In this document: one piece after another, positions 23,516 through 35,937 of the stretch
Layout of the letters: every line of letters begins with the position of its first letter
Numbering within the stretch: the first letter of the stretch is position 1
DNA from: Uloborus plumipes
Lineage: Eukaryota; Arthropoda; Arachnida; Araneae; Uloboridae
Direction of reading: 5' to 3'
DNA: 64,000 nt
Assembly: GCA_038373865.1 (NCBI GenBank)
Contig: JAXGGA010002988.1
Location: 46,806 to 110,805, forward strand
The notes under the pieces: generated by a model
Databases searched by the model: none
What the model was told of the DNA's origin: nothing
What the model saw: only the letters and a program-made list of their open reading frames with translations
Translations under genes and position numbers: made by a program

Positions 23516-23548
23516 GGGGGGGGGGATTGACCCCCCCCCTGCCCCCCC
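23516..23548. repeat. G10/C9 self-complementary run
   Basis: Ten G, five bases, nine C, TG, seven C. It could fold as a short hairpin, and the G run could join a quadruplex. A nearby 11-base G run lies at 23418-23428. Confidence 0.85.
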
Positions 23549-23639
23549 TAAATGACGGGCCTGGGTTTTATATTAGTTTATGTATTTATTAATTTTTTTT
23601 AACATAGAAAATATTTGCAGAAACAAAGCTTATGATGAT

Positions 23640-24546
23640 CATGTGGGGCAAAGTGAAATAATTAAGATAATTCACTTGTTTGAAAATGAACAAATTGGAA
23701 ATTCGTTCTCAAAATTATTGTGCATAAAGAAGGAAGAATGTACTTTGTAATACGACTTGCGTTGAAATATTTTTTTTTCACTTTTGACAGTTATTTTGCA
23801 CCTTCAAAAAAAGGTGGAAATTTTTCACCTCAAAAAACCATGGGGAAAAGTGAGAAACACAATATTTTTGAAACGAAACATTTTCCATTTGATGATTTAG
23901 AGTAATTTTCTTCAAATGAATGCGAAATTAAATGAATAAATAAAGTATTATTCAAAAATAAAAGAATAAAAAAATAAACAATTAGGAGAATTAATTAATA
24001 CATGAGAAAAAAAAATGAGTGAATAAAATAGAGAATGAATAATAAAACAAGTGAATGAATAACTAAATAAGTGAATTAATAAGTAAAAGGATGTGTGGGG
24101 TAGGGAATAAACTAATGAATGAAGAATTACGTACGTGATTTGGTAAATGAATGCATAAGTAAAAAAAAAATTATTTCACTTTGCCCCATCCACTTTACCC
24201 CGCATGCACTTGATAAATTACATTCAACATTTAAAATCAAAACACGCGTAATGTAAACTAAATAAGGACTGCACTGGACATTGGTAGATCCCAATTAATA
24301 CTTAAAACGATAATTACAAAAAAATATTAGTTTTAAATGACAAGAAATATTTTTGAAAAACTACGAATATTACAACAAAGGTATCAAATTTTGAAAATGA
24401 CTTCTGTAATTTTTATCGTTGATCTTTAGATCTATATTTGTTGACAAGAATAGACTATATATCTAGGAACTCAGTCAAAATATTAATAGATAGGTGGTAC
24501 TGCAAACTGTGAAAATATTTTACCATTTCGCTTTGCCCCACATTCC
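23640..24546. mobile_element. TGGGGCAAAG-ended repeat, copy 1
   Basis: The left end TGTGGGGCAAAGTGAAAT is inverted at the right as ATTTCGCTTTGCCCCACA (24527-24545). An internal TTTCACTTTGCCCC is at about 24174. The middle is rich in AATGAATAAA-type simple repeats. A second copy lies at 35090-35810. A 61-codon frame (23720-23905) shows no known domain. Confidence 0.6.
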
Positions 24547-24549
24547 CCT

Positions 24550-25500
24550 GCATTAATATCCACATACATAGGTTGCTAATATTTACAAAAAACTTAAACT
24601 ATTTTAAATTAGCTGTAAAAAATATTTTACAACACATTTTAATATGTATTTATGTAAGTAACCGTTGCTCTAAAGTTGAAAATAGTGAGTCTTTTTCAGG
24701 AGCTGGAACCCAAGACTACTTCTCTGATAACTAAACTACTCCTCTAATAAAATTCATAGTAGAAATATGAATATTTGAATGCATAAAAATTTGATTTAAT
24801 AAACTATTAGTTTAATAAAAATATTTTATATTATTTTAATGAAATAGATCAAGAATGCAAAATAAATCGAAACAGTATTTAGAAGCAGACAAAACTTCTA
24901 TGTCATTAAAAAAAAAACATGTTAAAAAGTATTTGATAATAAAAATAATACAATGTTTTAAATCGGTTATTAATTAAAAAAATAAACGGCTAATCAATTT
25001 CGTTATTGTAAGTATTTATAACAATGCAGACACACTCAAAATATAGTAATATGCCTTTAAATTCAATAGTATCTAAAAAACGTGCCGCTTCTGAAGTAAC
25101 TCTCTTTATGCTTTCTATATGAATTTGAACTTGAGTAGGCAAATCTTATAACCTCAATTGTGATATTTATGTGAATTATGTGAATGTGATATTAATGAAA
25201 ATCTAAACAGAGAGTATATCATACTAAATTAAGATTTCCGACTACATTTGCTTAAAACGTTCATTTCAAATTCATTACGTTATTTATTTAATCTAAAGTA
25301 ATAGAGTTATGAGTACGAATGAAAGCTTGCTTCTTCAACTTAGTTTCAACGACTGCTGTTAAAAATTAACTAACTGAAAACAAATATAACACTTCGAATC
25401 ACTGGACAAAAACAGCATTAAAAACAATAAAAGCACTTAAAAATGATTAAGCACTCTATTCCTACACTTATAATCAATAAAATATAGTTTGTTTCTTCCG
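24550..25500. other. AT-rich noncoding stretch
   Basis: Very AT-rich. Nothing recognised apart from lying inside the tentative 22712-25622 interval. Confidence 0.4.
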
Positions 25501-25639
25501 TAAAAATGGAAATTCGTACCTTATTAAGCGTTATCCTTTCGTAGTGCAACTCGTACTAACTTGAATCTAACCGCCTGCGGGAGGTCACGTGACATTGATT
25601 TCGAAATTGAACGCGCAGGCCTAGAATTTAGAAGACTGT

Positions 25640-26250
25640 GAAGCGGCATAAAATGACGTAATCTCTTCTATTGACAAGCATTAAATGACAACAAAGATGC
25701 TTGAGTTGTTTTTTATATTACTTTTAAGGCAACTTCAAAAATTGGAACCGTACTGCTGGTGATCACAATTAATCATCATTTTGATTACGCCATCGGTTGC
25801 TATTCTAGACACTTTACCATAAATGTTCATTTGCTTTAGAGACTTTAAAACTTTGAACGTGTTTTTAAGGGGATATTCACTTCAAAAATAATCTTACTGG
25901 CGCTAAATGACCAATGCATATTTTAGACCATTTGTACTTGCATTTAAACATTTCAATGCTAAAATCAGACCTAAGCCATAGAAAATCTACAATTTGTACT
26001 GTCTCGTATTCGTTAACAGCCTCTTAATTATATCAAGTGCATCCCTAATGTGCATTTGTTAATTTACTTTTTCTAAACAAGTTCTACAAGCGCATAGGGT
26101 TTTACCATAAAATGCATCTTTATTCAACTGCCGTGGATATTTAAAACTGGTTAAATCTTTTTCAAAACATTGCGTAATTTCTCCATGACAAGTTTAGAAA
26201 AAAATCCGGTAAAAAGGGATGACGAAGAGAAAACTATTAATATACATTTA
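25640..26250. other. AT-rich noncoding stretch
   Basis: No gene, RNA or repeat copy recognised. Confidence 0.4.
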
Positions 26251-26256
26251 TTTTAA

Positions 26257-26769
26257 CCCATTAATGCCTGACATTTTTTTTTCAAAGATATTTTGTATAC
26301 TGGTTACAAACAGTGTTTACTGGACGGGAAAAATAATAAAAAAATATTATGCAAAAAATAATCTTTTTATTAAGGAAAGAAAAATCGTCCCTTAAAAATT
26401 ACGATAGACCCCAGAGGGTACCTACTTATTTTACTAAAAAAAAATGTCTGCCTACGACATAATATTTAAAAAGACCTTTTATAATCAGAAATAAAATCAG
26501 CAATTAACATAAATTGGGAAGCTGGGAATAACTTTGAAAACTTAGCTTTTTTTCTTGAGATTGCGAACGATGTCGTTTTTGGTAAAGATCATATTAAAAC
26601 TGCTACGGAACACACTTTACAATGGTTATGTGCTGCAATCTGTTAATAACGAATTGAAACAATACCAAGGTACAAATTGAACACTATTATTCGGTTGAAA
26701 TGTTCATTTTGGGGAAATTCAGACCCTTTTTTGGACCGTCCCTAAAAAGGGACGCTAGGCATTAATGGG
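26257..26769 (+). mobile_element. piggyBac-like MITE, long form
   Basis: Ends CCCATTAATGCCTG and the inverse AGGCATTAATGGG, flanked by TTAA (26253-26256, 26770-26773). The right subterminal hairpin GTCCC...GGGAC is present. Almost the same length as, and very similar to, 54219-54732. No transposase. Confidence 0.92.
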
Positions 26770-26779
26770 TTAAGCTCAT

Positions 26780-28800
26780 ATTTTGTACATTTTCGTAAAT
26801 GTTAAAAAAATTCATATGATCTGCGATAACGCCAGCAGGACGAGAGAAAAGTAAGTTGAAAGTTTCAAGAATTTTTCCTTCTTGCGAAACTAAGTCAAAG
26901 GAATATTTCCTCACGGTGACAGACCGACTATCAAATGCACATTTTTTTTGTAAAATTCAAAGTACGGATTTGAAAATTGGCTAAGATAACTAAAAAAATT
27001 AGCAAGAAGTTCGTTCAGAAATAATATTATCACTAATGTGTTAAATCACTAATATGTTAAATATGCCCATCATCTTCTAGCATCTCTCATTTTGTTTTCT
27101 TAGGCTTTAAATTATTCCAAATTTAAGTTTTTAACTTCTAAAACAAATTTTGAATAGGAAAAAAAGTCTTAAGGTGACCAAATGAGGCAACTTCGACCAA
27201 AAATTGAATTTTTACTTTTTTATCTCATAAAAAAACTTTTATCTTTATATCATACTTGTTTATCAAAAACAGAAGCATCAAAACGTTTTGTTCTTTCAAA
27301 ACATTCACCGTGTTCATCACATGAATGAAACCTTCAAATGCGATTTTCTTGAAACATGAATTTTTCACGTTCATGTTCCTTTTTCTCAATATCTATCAAA
27401 CTTACAGGTCCAAATGCTTAATGGCGCATATATTACGTAGTTTTTTACATTTTACCTCAAGGATTTGACGATAGATTGATAAATAGGTCTTTATGGAGTG
27501 AAAAATCATCATCAAAACCGCTAATTTAAAAGTAGTTTAGCGTAAAATATTAAATATATATTTTTAGTTCCACTTAGAGAGAAAAGGACGCGTTCAAGTG
27601 TGTAAAACATACGCCATTTCAACATGTATAAAAATTTCTTAGCGCTATCTTTCAGCATTTCCAAGAAAATGGGACATAAAGTTGGTGAATCTAACATGGC
27701 GGAAATAGGGCTTACCCAGGGGCGACAAATAAGGGGGGAAACAGGGGACGGTCGCATCCCAAATATTTTTCGCAGAATGTTAAAAAACGGGTAAATTCAA
27801 TTTATGTATAACAGAAATCAACGATCACGTGCAAAAGGAACTGAATAATATTGCCAATTTTCAACAAAAGTTAATGAAATTTATCCATAAACATATTCCC
27901 AAGATTATTTCTCGAAACAGAGGCATCTGAAGAACAAAAATGCTCTGAAATAATTATGACCGGACAAGAAAAGATTTTCAACTTCAGCTGTTTGGGAAAT
28001 AGCACAAGACAGTGAAAATCGATGGGGAAAAATATCTTCTTGACTCCAAACATTGCAGATTATAACTTGACTAAAAGTTAAAAATTAATTTCTAATCACG
28101 ATATTTTATGTGATAACTAATTACAAAATAATTTTAAAGTTTGGTCATAAAAATTAGAATTGTTTTATAACTTCTATTTTTCTTAATACTAAATCCAGTT
28201 TAAGAAATCTTTCTTTTACCTAATGTGTATTTTTTCCATACTGAGGTGCTTCATATTTAACAAACTCGCACTCTCAAACGAAGTGTTGAAATGCCGTCCC
28301 TGGGCTTTCCCAGTCCCCTTAAGAAATAAGGAAAACACGTTAATATCAAAATCACCCTCAAACGGTTAGATATTGTTTTTCAATTAATTACAACCATTAT
28401 TATTTTGACAGGAACATAAATTCAAGTACTTTCAATTTAATTTCTAAGCGTATAAATATAGAATAAACCAATTTTACAAAAAAAAAAAAATATATATTCA
28501 ATAAATAATAATTTGCGAAACAAGTTAATTACAGCAAAAAGAACTGAACAAAACATTCTAATATGAAGTTTAATAGAAGTAAACAAAAAATTAAAGCAAT
28601 TAAAGTGCATTCACTTTTTCTTTACAGTACTTTGAAAAGGGAACAGATTTAACTTTTCAACCGTTGCGAAAAAAAAGAAAGAAAAAAGTAATAGTTAAAA
28701 GCCAATTTTTTCCCACTTTTTTTTTTTCTTTTTTAATCCTTACGAAAAATATAGAAGAATAGTAATACTATTTATTTATCATGAAAACTAAATACATGTT
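26780..28800. other. Noncoding stretch with old repeat fragments
   Basis: A 17-base phrase is tandemly doubled near 27031-27063. A G-rich phrase at 27715-27755 looks like a dispersed-repeat fragment. Minus frames at 27521-27757 and 27871-28053 show no domain. No gene supported. Confidence 0.35.
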
Positions 28801-28990
28801 ACACCGAGAAAGAGTGATTCCATGTTAAATGATCTGAAATCTGAGAAAAAATTCATGCACATTTTTTTGTTTCTTTGAAATTTAGCTCATCACTTGTTCC
28901 CTTAGAGGTAATCAAAAGTACAAATTTTTAGATTTTTATTTCTTTCATTTTTTTTTTATTATGAGACTGATTTTTAGAAAACCTATTTTT
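28801..28990. repeat. Possible relative of the palindrome terminus
   Basis: GAGTGATTCCATGTTAAATGA resembles GAGCGATTCCATACCAAATCA at the ends of the 47610-50560 palindrome, and a similar T-rich stretch follows. No inverted partner was found, so this may be a solitary decayed end. Confidence 0.3.
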
Positions 28991-29371
28991 TTCATGATTG
29001 AACATAAAATGGAACATAACTTAGCTTTAAGTATAGATAGAAAGATTTGGTAAATTTCGTTTTAAAGTAAATTATTTCATGTATACATACAACATAGATA
29101 TACAACATAACGTATTTTATAAAACAAATTTTAACAGTAAAATTGAATTTTAAAATTTAAATTTTTCTGAAAATATCATGCATTTTTTCAAACAGTTGAA
29201 ATCTGCACTTTCTTTGATACCCCTATTGTACTCGCTTTATGTCCTTTTGGTCCAGATTTGTCATATAGAGAGGCTTAAGCTTTCCTTATAATTACGTGTC
29301 TGGGTGATTCCGTTTCGGCTAACCACTACACATACTGCGCTTTCTTCTGAAGTAGCATTTATTTTTCTTAG

Positions 29372-29430
29372 CTCAACTGGCTAAAAACTGGAGCCACCTT
29401 ATCTCAACTGGCTAAAAACTCGAGCCACCC
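29372..29430. repeat. 31-bp tandem duplication (2 copies)
   Basis: A unit starting CTCAACTGGCTAAAAACT is repeated, with one mismatch in the shared core. Confidence 0.8.
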
Positions 29431-29439
29431 ACTTCAGGT

Positions 29440-30325
29440 AATTAATTCTATGAAAACATTTAGAATTTTCCATTCTTTTGCAGCTAACTGTGTTCGATTT
29501 CACAAGTTAGTATGTTTGTTATTCATGTTTGGAATGTTAAAAATAATTCTCGAACAAGATCAATCTAACTTTTGTCAACGTTAAGTCGGGAACTTTTTTT
29601 GTTGCTGCGTGTGTCTAAAACTCTATCAAAATCTTTGAAGATTTATCTCTTTTTCGGGGTTGAAGCAATAATTGGTTTTCCCATTTTTTATTTTAGATAA
29701 AAAGATTTTAATTAAGTAGTCCTTAGCAGAAAATGTCAAAATCATTCATAACAAAGCTTGATCAAAGAAAATTCCTCGATTAGGTCAAATGCACTAAGGA
29801 TGCTGATTTCTTCTTAGGCACTGATGTTATTATTTGTTTTCAGCTGCTCAAAAAGAAAAAAAGAAAAGAAACATGTTCGGAACAAAAACGGAAGTATGTG
29901 AATGTGAATGAGGTGTGCTTATCTTCACAACTCCCTGCCTTTCAAATTGAAGTATTTGTACTTCCATATAGTACACCAGAAAGGTATAAGGGAGCCGAGA
30001 CCTTTTTCTTTCATTCCGGAATTGGATTATCGTCTCATAAGTTGTTAGGGGAAAATTCAGTCATCAAGATGTTAACAAAACAAACTGAATTCAGAAATCA
30101 AGTTCTGATTGCCAAAAAATGAGCAATCGGTTCTTCGGGAAATGTCACTTAGTATAATGCCTCGTAAAAAATGTTTATCGAAAATGAGCCAACTCGCAAA
30201 TGAGAAAATCAAATGACATTCATAAACCTGACGCTTTAAAAATGAGATTCCCATTCAGTTGTAAAACAATTTCGATTAATAACACCCGTTAGAAAATGAA
30301 CAATATATCACATGAAAGTAAAAAA
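29440..30325. other. Noncoding stretch
   Basis: Includes a 74-codon plus frame at 29898-30122 with no recognised domain or clear splice context. No repeats seen. Confidence 0.35.
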
Positions 30326-30329
30326 TAAA

Positions 30330-30790
30330 ATCTAGAAAGATTCGTCGAGGCCTTTTTAACCCGAATCTCGTTTTTACTCCGCCATTCTCCATTAACGATC
30401 TTTTTTGCTCTATCATTAAACTCCCCATCTTGGCATATTCAATCGATTGAGCTGTTTGCTACACTCTATCCGCATTTGTAGACAAAGATTCCTCCCAACC
30501 AGAGAAGTCTGGGAGAAAGGCACTGGACCGTGGCGACTCGCGGAGCTGACCTGCCCATCATGCGCCCATCCAAGGAAAAGACAAAATTCGCTCAAGTCAA
30601 TGGCCCTGCTTTTAGACAGCGTCCTCTGCATTCCGATTTCGATGATTATCCCACCTCCCAAAACTATATCCATCGTTCACCTAAAACAAGATTTTTTTTA
30701 CTACGAGATAACTCGTAGCATGTCTTTTTCGTACTCGACTTTGAGTTGGCTCGTTAGCAATACATTGGCTGTTTTCGGACAGATTTGAAT
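30330..30790. other. GC-elevated island, candidate conserved noncoding DNA or exon
   Basis: Two plus frames (113 codons at 30447-30788, 62 codons at 30530-30718) and an 85-codon minus frame overlap. None has a known domain, and open frames on both strands argue against simple coding. GC is higher than flanks and no repeat is seen. Confidence 0.3.
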
Positions 30791-30793
30791 TTA

Positions 30794-31203
30794 CAGTAAA
30801 CTCGATTATCTGCGAGGGTCACAGGAAAAAATAATTCTTCGTTTTCTTGATTCTTGTAGAATAAAAATTTTTCTTTAAAAACACAGATCTGAAATTCATT
30901 TTTCTTAACATTTCTTACCCAAGAGTGCGGTGTACTTCATCCAATAAATTATTTTACCTGGGTGTTATCGTAAGTACCACTTCTTTATAAATTTTATAAG
31001 CTTGAGAACCTCAAATGCAAATAATTTTTATGCTCTACCTATCGTCAGTTTGTACACATCACGTTTTAAGTGTAATGCAGTTATTTTTACGCAAAATAAA
31101 TTTTTTTATCTTCTTTTCCTCTTATTTTATGCTTTTTTTTTTTTTTTTGATTATCCGCGATACCCGTACCACCCAATTCCACGGATAATCGGGAGTTTAC
31201 GCA
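30794..31203. mobile_element. pogo/Tigger-like MITE
   Basis: The left end CAGTAAACTCGATTATCTGCG and the inverted right end GTAAACTCCCGATTATCCG match the CAGT...GATTATCCG style of Tigger/pogo termini. TA precedes the left end (30792-30793). The last bases on the right have decayed. No transposase. Confidence 0.7.
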
Positions 31204-31209
31204 ATGTGT

Positions 31210-32925
31210 AGTACGCTGACTATAACATCCCATGTAATAAAATGACATCCCATTAATATGGATATTTGCCTTCTGAGGAGGTACCAGCGAATCGAAACTG
31301 ACAGGTACACCGTTTTTAGCCCAGTTCCATATGCAATGAATTTTTCGTATAGCTCGACCGTCTACGTGTTAAATGCAGAAAACCTAGGAAGGAGTTGAAC
31401 AGATCTTATCATCCAAGGTGCAATTTTTAGGTGTTCATTACGGATGGAACAGTGAGCAGAGCAGCCAGTTTTGAAGCGAAGAAAACATCAACATGAGCAA
31501 GCTAATGTTAATCTCTAAGTTGATAATAGGGTTATGGTTCCTATTAGGTTAGAATTGTAATTGGTTTTCATTGGGCATTTTACATTAAGAGATATATCTC
31601 TATTAGTCTTTAGTCTTTAATCACAAAATATGTGCATGCAACACTATCGCAACCGAAGTTTTTCTTTTCTAGAGGGAATTAGAAAAGAAGGTGACAATCG
31701 GTTCTTTCATGCCTACATATTACCATACTAGGGTCGGCAATATAGATTAAAATTACGGGGAGTGGAGGAGACGTCACCTTTGGGGTGTTTTATCTCCAAA
31801 CCTTCGTTGCTGAGCCAATGTACGCAACATATTTTCTTTCGATAAATGCATATTTGTAATAAAACTTCAATTATCCGATGCAAGTGGAACAAGATTGATT
31901 TCGGAAAATCAAACATTCCTAAAAATCGGGGTTACAGTGAAATGTAATTTCAGAGCTGCGTATGCTTTGTGTAATGAAATCGATTTGCATAATTTGAGTT
32001 GTGAATAATGTATGTGCTTAGTAACAATAAACGTCTTTCTTCTAAAAATAAACTGCATACCGTAAAACACTTATACAACTCTTATTAAAAACACTTTTAA
32101 ACACGTAATGAATTCGTTTTCCCCTATAGCGACCACTTTAAATGTGCTTCTTATACAAATGAGCCAATGTCTATCCGCAGAAAATAAATTAATAGAAAAC
32201 AACGGCAATAAAGACTTTAAGTATTAAAGTAAAGCACACTCTAACACAACTATTTCTGTAAACAAGATTTTAAGTGATTGCTATTACTTTTCCAAATTTT
32301 TGAATATATTCTGAATTTTACCTGTTGTTCATTTACACCATCGTCCAATTTGACAGTTAGAAAACTTTTCTTCCCAGACAAGTTCGCCTTCAGGGAGTCG
32401 TTGAATATTAGCTACAACAGATATCGGTTCTTGCCGCATGAAAAGGATTTCCAATCAGCCAACTGCCTAAAAAGTAAATACTATTCTCTGAATAATGTAA
32501 AAATATTGAAAATGCGGGAACTGATAAATAAAATAGGCGATAAAATAAATGCATAAATTCTAAAAACTGAGAGCAATTGAACATACATGATTTACTCAGT
32601 CAGTAATGGAATACCACAGATAAGCGAAAGCAAGAATGAAATCATATACACCGACTGTTACTCAAAGGCGAAAAAGATAAATGGTTACAGCGTGATTTTT
32701 TTTTTCTTTTTTCTTCCTATATGCTGTGAAATTTAGAAAAATGTATGGAGCCGACTTTTATACGAAGTGCTTCATGTAGCAACTCGATAAATGTTCAATA
32801 ACCCAAATGTTTATGCAAATAAAGAGGTATAACTGAAGGTATTTCTTTTCGCATTAGTAGAACCCACACAGGTAGACCCCCCCCCCCCCCATAGAACCAA
32901 AATGACTAGAAGAAATTAAAATTAA
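31210..32925. other. Noncoding stretch
   Basis: A 62-codon minus frame (31728-31916) and a 92-codon plus frame (32278-32556) lack recognised domains. A 14-base C run is at 32877-32890. No other feature. Confidence 0.35.
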
Positions 32926-32929
32926 TGTA

Positions 32930-33700
32930 CGGTTTTTCTCTAGAGGCGAGAGAGGACACAAATCTACATAAAGATTGGATCGAAACTTGATCGAAAGACG
33001 GATTGTTAGCAGCGAGAGAGCCCTCATCTAACAAAAGGGGGGTAGCTGCGGCGGTTTTTTAAAACGAAAGCTAATCCCATCGCTCCCCACTGAAAGAGGC
33101 AGAAAAAGCGCCGAGCGCGTGCTGAGCTTCGTTACCGATTGACCCCCGATATCACTTTCGCGTAATCACGGAGATATCGCTCGAATAGCCCCATTAGGAT
33201 TCATTACAACGCAATTTTTCAATCATTCCTTGACGACCCGGGGGGGGGGGGGGATGTGGTCTACGACAAATGCCAGATAGAGTCCTCCTCGTGTGAAAGT
33301 AGGGATGCGCGCCCTCGACAATAGCTCCTTTTCCGGGGGGATCGCCTGACATCCCTGTCGAGAGGGGATGATGCGAAATTGCCGCGTCGCTGGGGTAAAA
33401 CAGCGAGGGAGTGAGAGAGCAGAGAATGAGAATGAGGTGTGTGTAGACATCTTTTAGAGTTTCGAACGGGATTTGATGACATGCAACGATTGTGTAACAG
33501 AGTGGTAATGGCTCTTTTCGTATCACGAAAAGAGGCGATTGGATTTGAATCTTCAAACGCGAACCACTTTCCACTGCTGGACGGAGCAAAAGAGTTCTGT
33601 TGGAGCCAGGAGCGCCCCGATGGGAGGTCACTGGAGGTCACCGTGACTTCCCAATCATTTCCGTATTCTTCACATTTTGCTGACGAGTCGGCAATTTGAA
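32930..33700. other. GC-elevated island with overlapping long minus frames
   Basis: The most GC-rich segment of the window, containing a 14-base G run (33240-33253). Two overlapping minus frames of 151 codons (33261-33716) and 145 codons (33194-33631) are open, and an 86-codon plus frame overlaps. Products are S/R/P-rich with no domain, and the G run encodes part of one. Long opposing frames are expected in GC-rich noncoding DNA, so I do not call a gene. A promoter, enhancer or unrecognised exon is possible. Confidence 0.35.
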
Positions 33701-33719
33701 GACAAAATTGAAGCATTGA

Positions 33720-34390
33720 GCTTATTTGTTCTTTTTAATTTTTAGAACTGTTTAAAACATGCCTGATGTTTTTTCTCACTAAATGTTATGCATGTACGAC
33801 ATGTATGCATGCTTGTATTTTATCCTTCGGTAAAATTGGAACTTCATTCGGCAAATCGATCATGTCCCCTCTCCCAAAAATTTTAGTTCGAGGCGCCCCT
33901 GATCAGAGCCATGGCCTAATTTCTAAATAGGCAGACTAGGGCGGCACATTTTTCCGGGGCGGCAAAATTTGCTTTAACCATATTTTTAAATATATAATTG
34001 TTATTCTTGAAAAAAAAAACATTAGTATTTTTACATTTTCGATAGCGAAATCCTTTTCTGTTTAATTAATAATGTTTACTTTCACACATTTTATGAAAAT
34101 GAAATATTTTTCAATCGTGTCCATTTATTAGTGTAAAATAGTAATTGTGAATTCGAAACGATAGCAGAAAAGCAGATGTCATTGCGTTTGGAGAAAAGTC
34201 GCAACTAGATTCTAGTTTTCTAAGGTTTTTGGTTTCGTACTAAAGTTTATTCAATACTACTTTTTAGAGGCTTCAGTTGCGTTTCTCGAGTCAAGGAATT
34301 TTACTTCTTTATGGTGTGGGGGAGGGGGCAGATTTCAAATCTGCCTAGGGGCGGCATGGAGCTAAAATCTGCCCTGATTCATGCGTATGT
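33720..34390. repeat. Decayed dispersed repeat with inverted GGGCGGCA words
   Basis: Near 33904-33960 GATCAGAGCCATGGCC and GGGCGGCA occur. Near 34315-34380 AGGGGCGGCATGG and CTGCCCTGATTC occur, partly as inverses. This suggests arms of an old element whose boundaries are unclear. Confidence 0.35.
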
Positions 34391-34394
34391 AAAT

Positions 34395-34728
34395 CAGGGT
34401 TTGAAAAAAACAGAGCCAACCTGAGTTTTTGATTAAAAAAACCCTGGGGTTTTTTTTGGATTTTTTGGGTGAAAAACACGAGCTTTTTCGGGTTTTTTCA
34501 AAAATAATTTTGATATCATTCTCTATTCAAACATTGTGCTCCTATTTTTACTTTTACTTTTTACAGAAACAGGGGAGTCTTGAAAAGAAGTCATTGTGAC
34601 CTCCTAAAGAAATTCTTATTCCGTAAATTTGGACACAGCATTGCAATATTGAATTTTGATATTGATATCATATTTTAATTTGATATTGGAACTGAATTTT
34701 CGGGCTGGGCCCACTTTAGCGAACCCTG
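34395..34728. mobile_element. hAT-like MITE with 8-bp TSD
   Basis: Left end CAGGGTTTG, right end inverted CAGGGTTCGC. Directly outside are ATGTAAAT (34387-34394) and ATGTAAAG (34729-34736), a 7-of-8 match. CAGGG ends with 8-bp duplications are typical of hAT elements. 334 bp, no coding capacity. Confidence 0.75.
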
Positions 34729-34739
34729 ATGTAAAGGAA

Positions 34740-35089
34740 TTAAATAATTATCGCCGAGTGAGGATTTTTTTAGAACACTGATTCCGACCTGAAGTTGACT
34801 AATGTGATGCTTATTTTCCCCCTTTTAAGGGGATTTTCTTAACTTGGTTTTAAAATACGTAATGGGAATAGGCCGGCGTTCTCTTTCGCCATTCTACTTG
34901 AATTTGAATCGACATGGAATTGTAACTCAACATGCAATGTACCAGCAGCCCAGATATCCAAAGACTGCAGTCTTTGGACCCTATTTTAATTCATCAGTCG
35001 GGAATAATACATAACCAAGCTGGAGGTAGATGCTTTCCCATTTACCTCTCCTTAGCTCACTGTTAAAGTGTTACTGTGTTTGCCCCAGA
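34740..35089. other. Noncoding stretch
   Basis: Nothing recognised apart from a possible CAGTCTTTGG inverted word near 34965. Confidence 0.4.
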
Positions 35090-35810
35090 TTTCCCAAAAT
35101 ATATCTGCGCAAAGTGAAATAGTTAAGATAACTTTTTTTGGCAGTTATTTTGTACCTTCAAAAAAAAAAGTGCTAAATTTTCACCTCAACAAATCTTAGA
35201 GCGAAGTGAAAAATACATTATTTTTCTCATGAAAAATTGTCTAAAAATCTATTTGATGATTAACAGTAATTTTTATCAAATGATTGAGTAAAAAAGGAAT
35301 AAATGAATTAATGATGAAAAAGTTTACGTATAAACAAACAAATTAATTAATATGTGAGAAAAAGAAAAGAGTGAATAAAATGGGGAATTTATAAGAAACT
35401 ATGTGAATTAATAAGTAAATGAATGTAAATGAATTAATAAATGAAGAAATACGTACGTAAACGAAATGAACTATTTCACTTTGCCCCATCCGCATCCACT
35501 TGAAAAATTACATTGAACATTTAAAATCAAAACTTGCTTAATATAAGCTATATCAGTATTGCGCTGTGCATCAGTTGATTTCCATCAACACTTAAAATGA
35601 TAAGAACAAAACTTTTATCATTTTATAATAACAAGAAATATTTTTGATAAACCACGAAAATTACAATAAGTATCGAATTTCGAAAATGACTTTTTTTTGT
35701 TGATCATTGAAGCTATTTATTTCTTGACAGCTACTATCAACCATCTACCAAGGAACTTAGTTAAAATATTACTAGATAGGTCGCGTTAGAAACTGAAAAT
35801 ATTTCACCAT
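35090..35810. mobile_element. TGGGGCAAAG repeat, copy 2, right end lost
   Basis: Shares GCAAAGTGAAATAGTTAAGA, the CAGTTATTTTG-ACCTTCAAAAAA phrase, the AATGAATAAA-rich middle and TTTCACTTTGCCCCATCC with copy 1 (23640-24546). The right terminus is missing where the hairpin at 35812 begins. Confidence 0.6.
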
Positions 35811-35811
35811 T

Positions 35812-35937
35812 CTCACTGAAAACTATATGTTTATCATCTCTTATGCTTTTTGGCTGATTTCCTATTGGAAATTGGTTCAATAGGAAACCAGTCCATAAGA
35901 ATAAGAGATGATAAAAGGGTATAGTTTTCAATGAGGA
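35812..35937. mobile_element. Small hairpin MITE inserted at end of repeat
   Basis: CTCACTGAAAACTATA and TTATCATCTCTTAT on the left are inverted on the right (ATAAGAGATGATAA, TATAGTTTTCAATGAG). Arms are about 57 bp. A separate short palindrome, GTGATCT...AGATCAC, is at 35950-35969. Confidence 0.7.

Larger units (their letters stand above)
22712..25622. mobile_element. Possible 2.9-kb element bounded by inverted AGGCCTGCGCG
   Basis: AGGCCTGCGCG at 22712-22722 is exactly inverted at 25612-25622. Both are followed inwards by TCA, further on by AGGCGG-type GC words, and the right side has CACGTGAC. No target duplication was seen, and inner sequence beyond 60 bp does not match by eye. The interior contains the TGGGGCAAAG repeat. 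It may be two unrelated fragments. Confidence 0.3.

Noticed and set aside
28801..29320. Element bounded by two GTGATTCC words (28812 and 29305)
   Set aside because: Both words are in the same orientation, so they are not inverted ends, and no target duplication is present.
30447..30788. 113-codon plus frame as a gene
   Set aside because: An 85-codon minus frame is open over the same bases, no domain is seen and no splice context is clear.
33194..33716. 145- and 151-codon minus frames as overlapping genes
   Set aside because: Low-complexity S/R/P-rich products, a G-run inside the reading frame, and open frames on both strands fit GC-rich noncoding DNA better. Kept only as an island and a finding.
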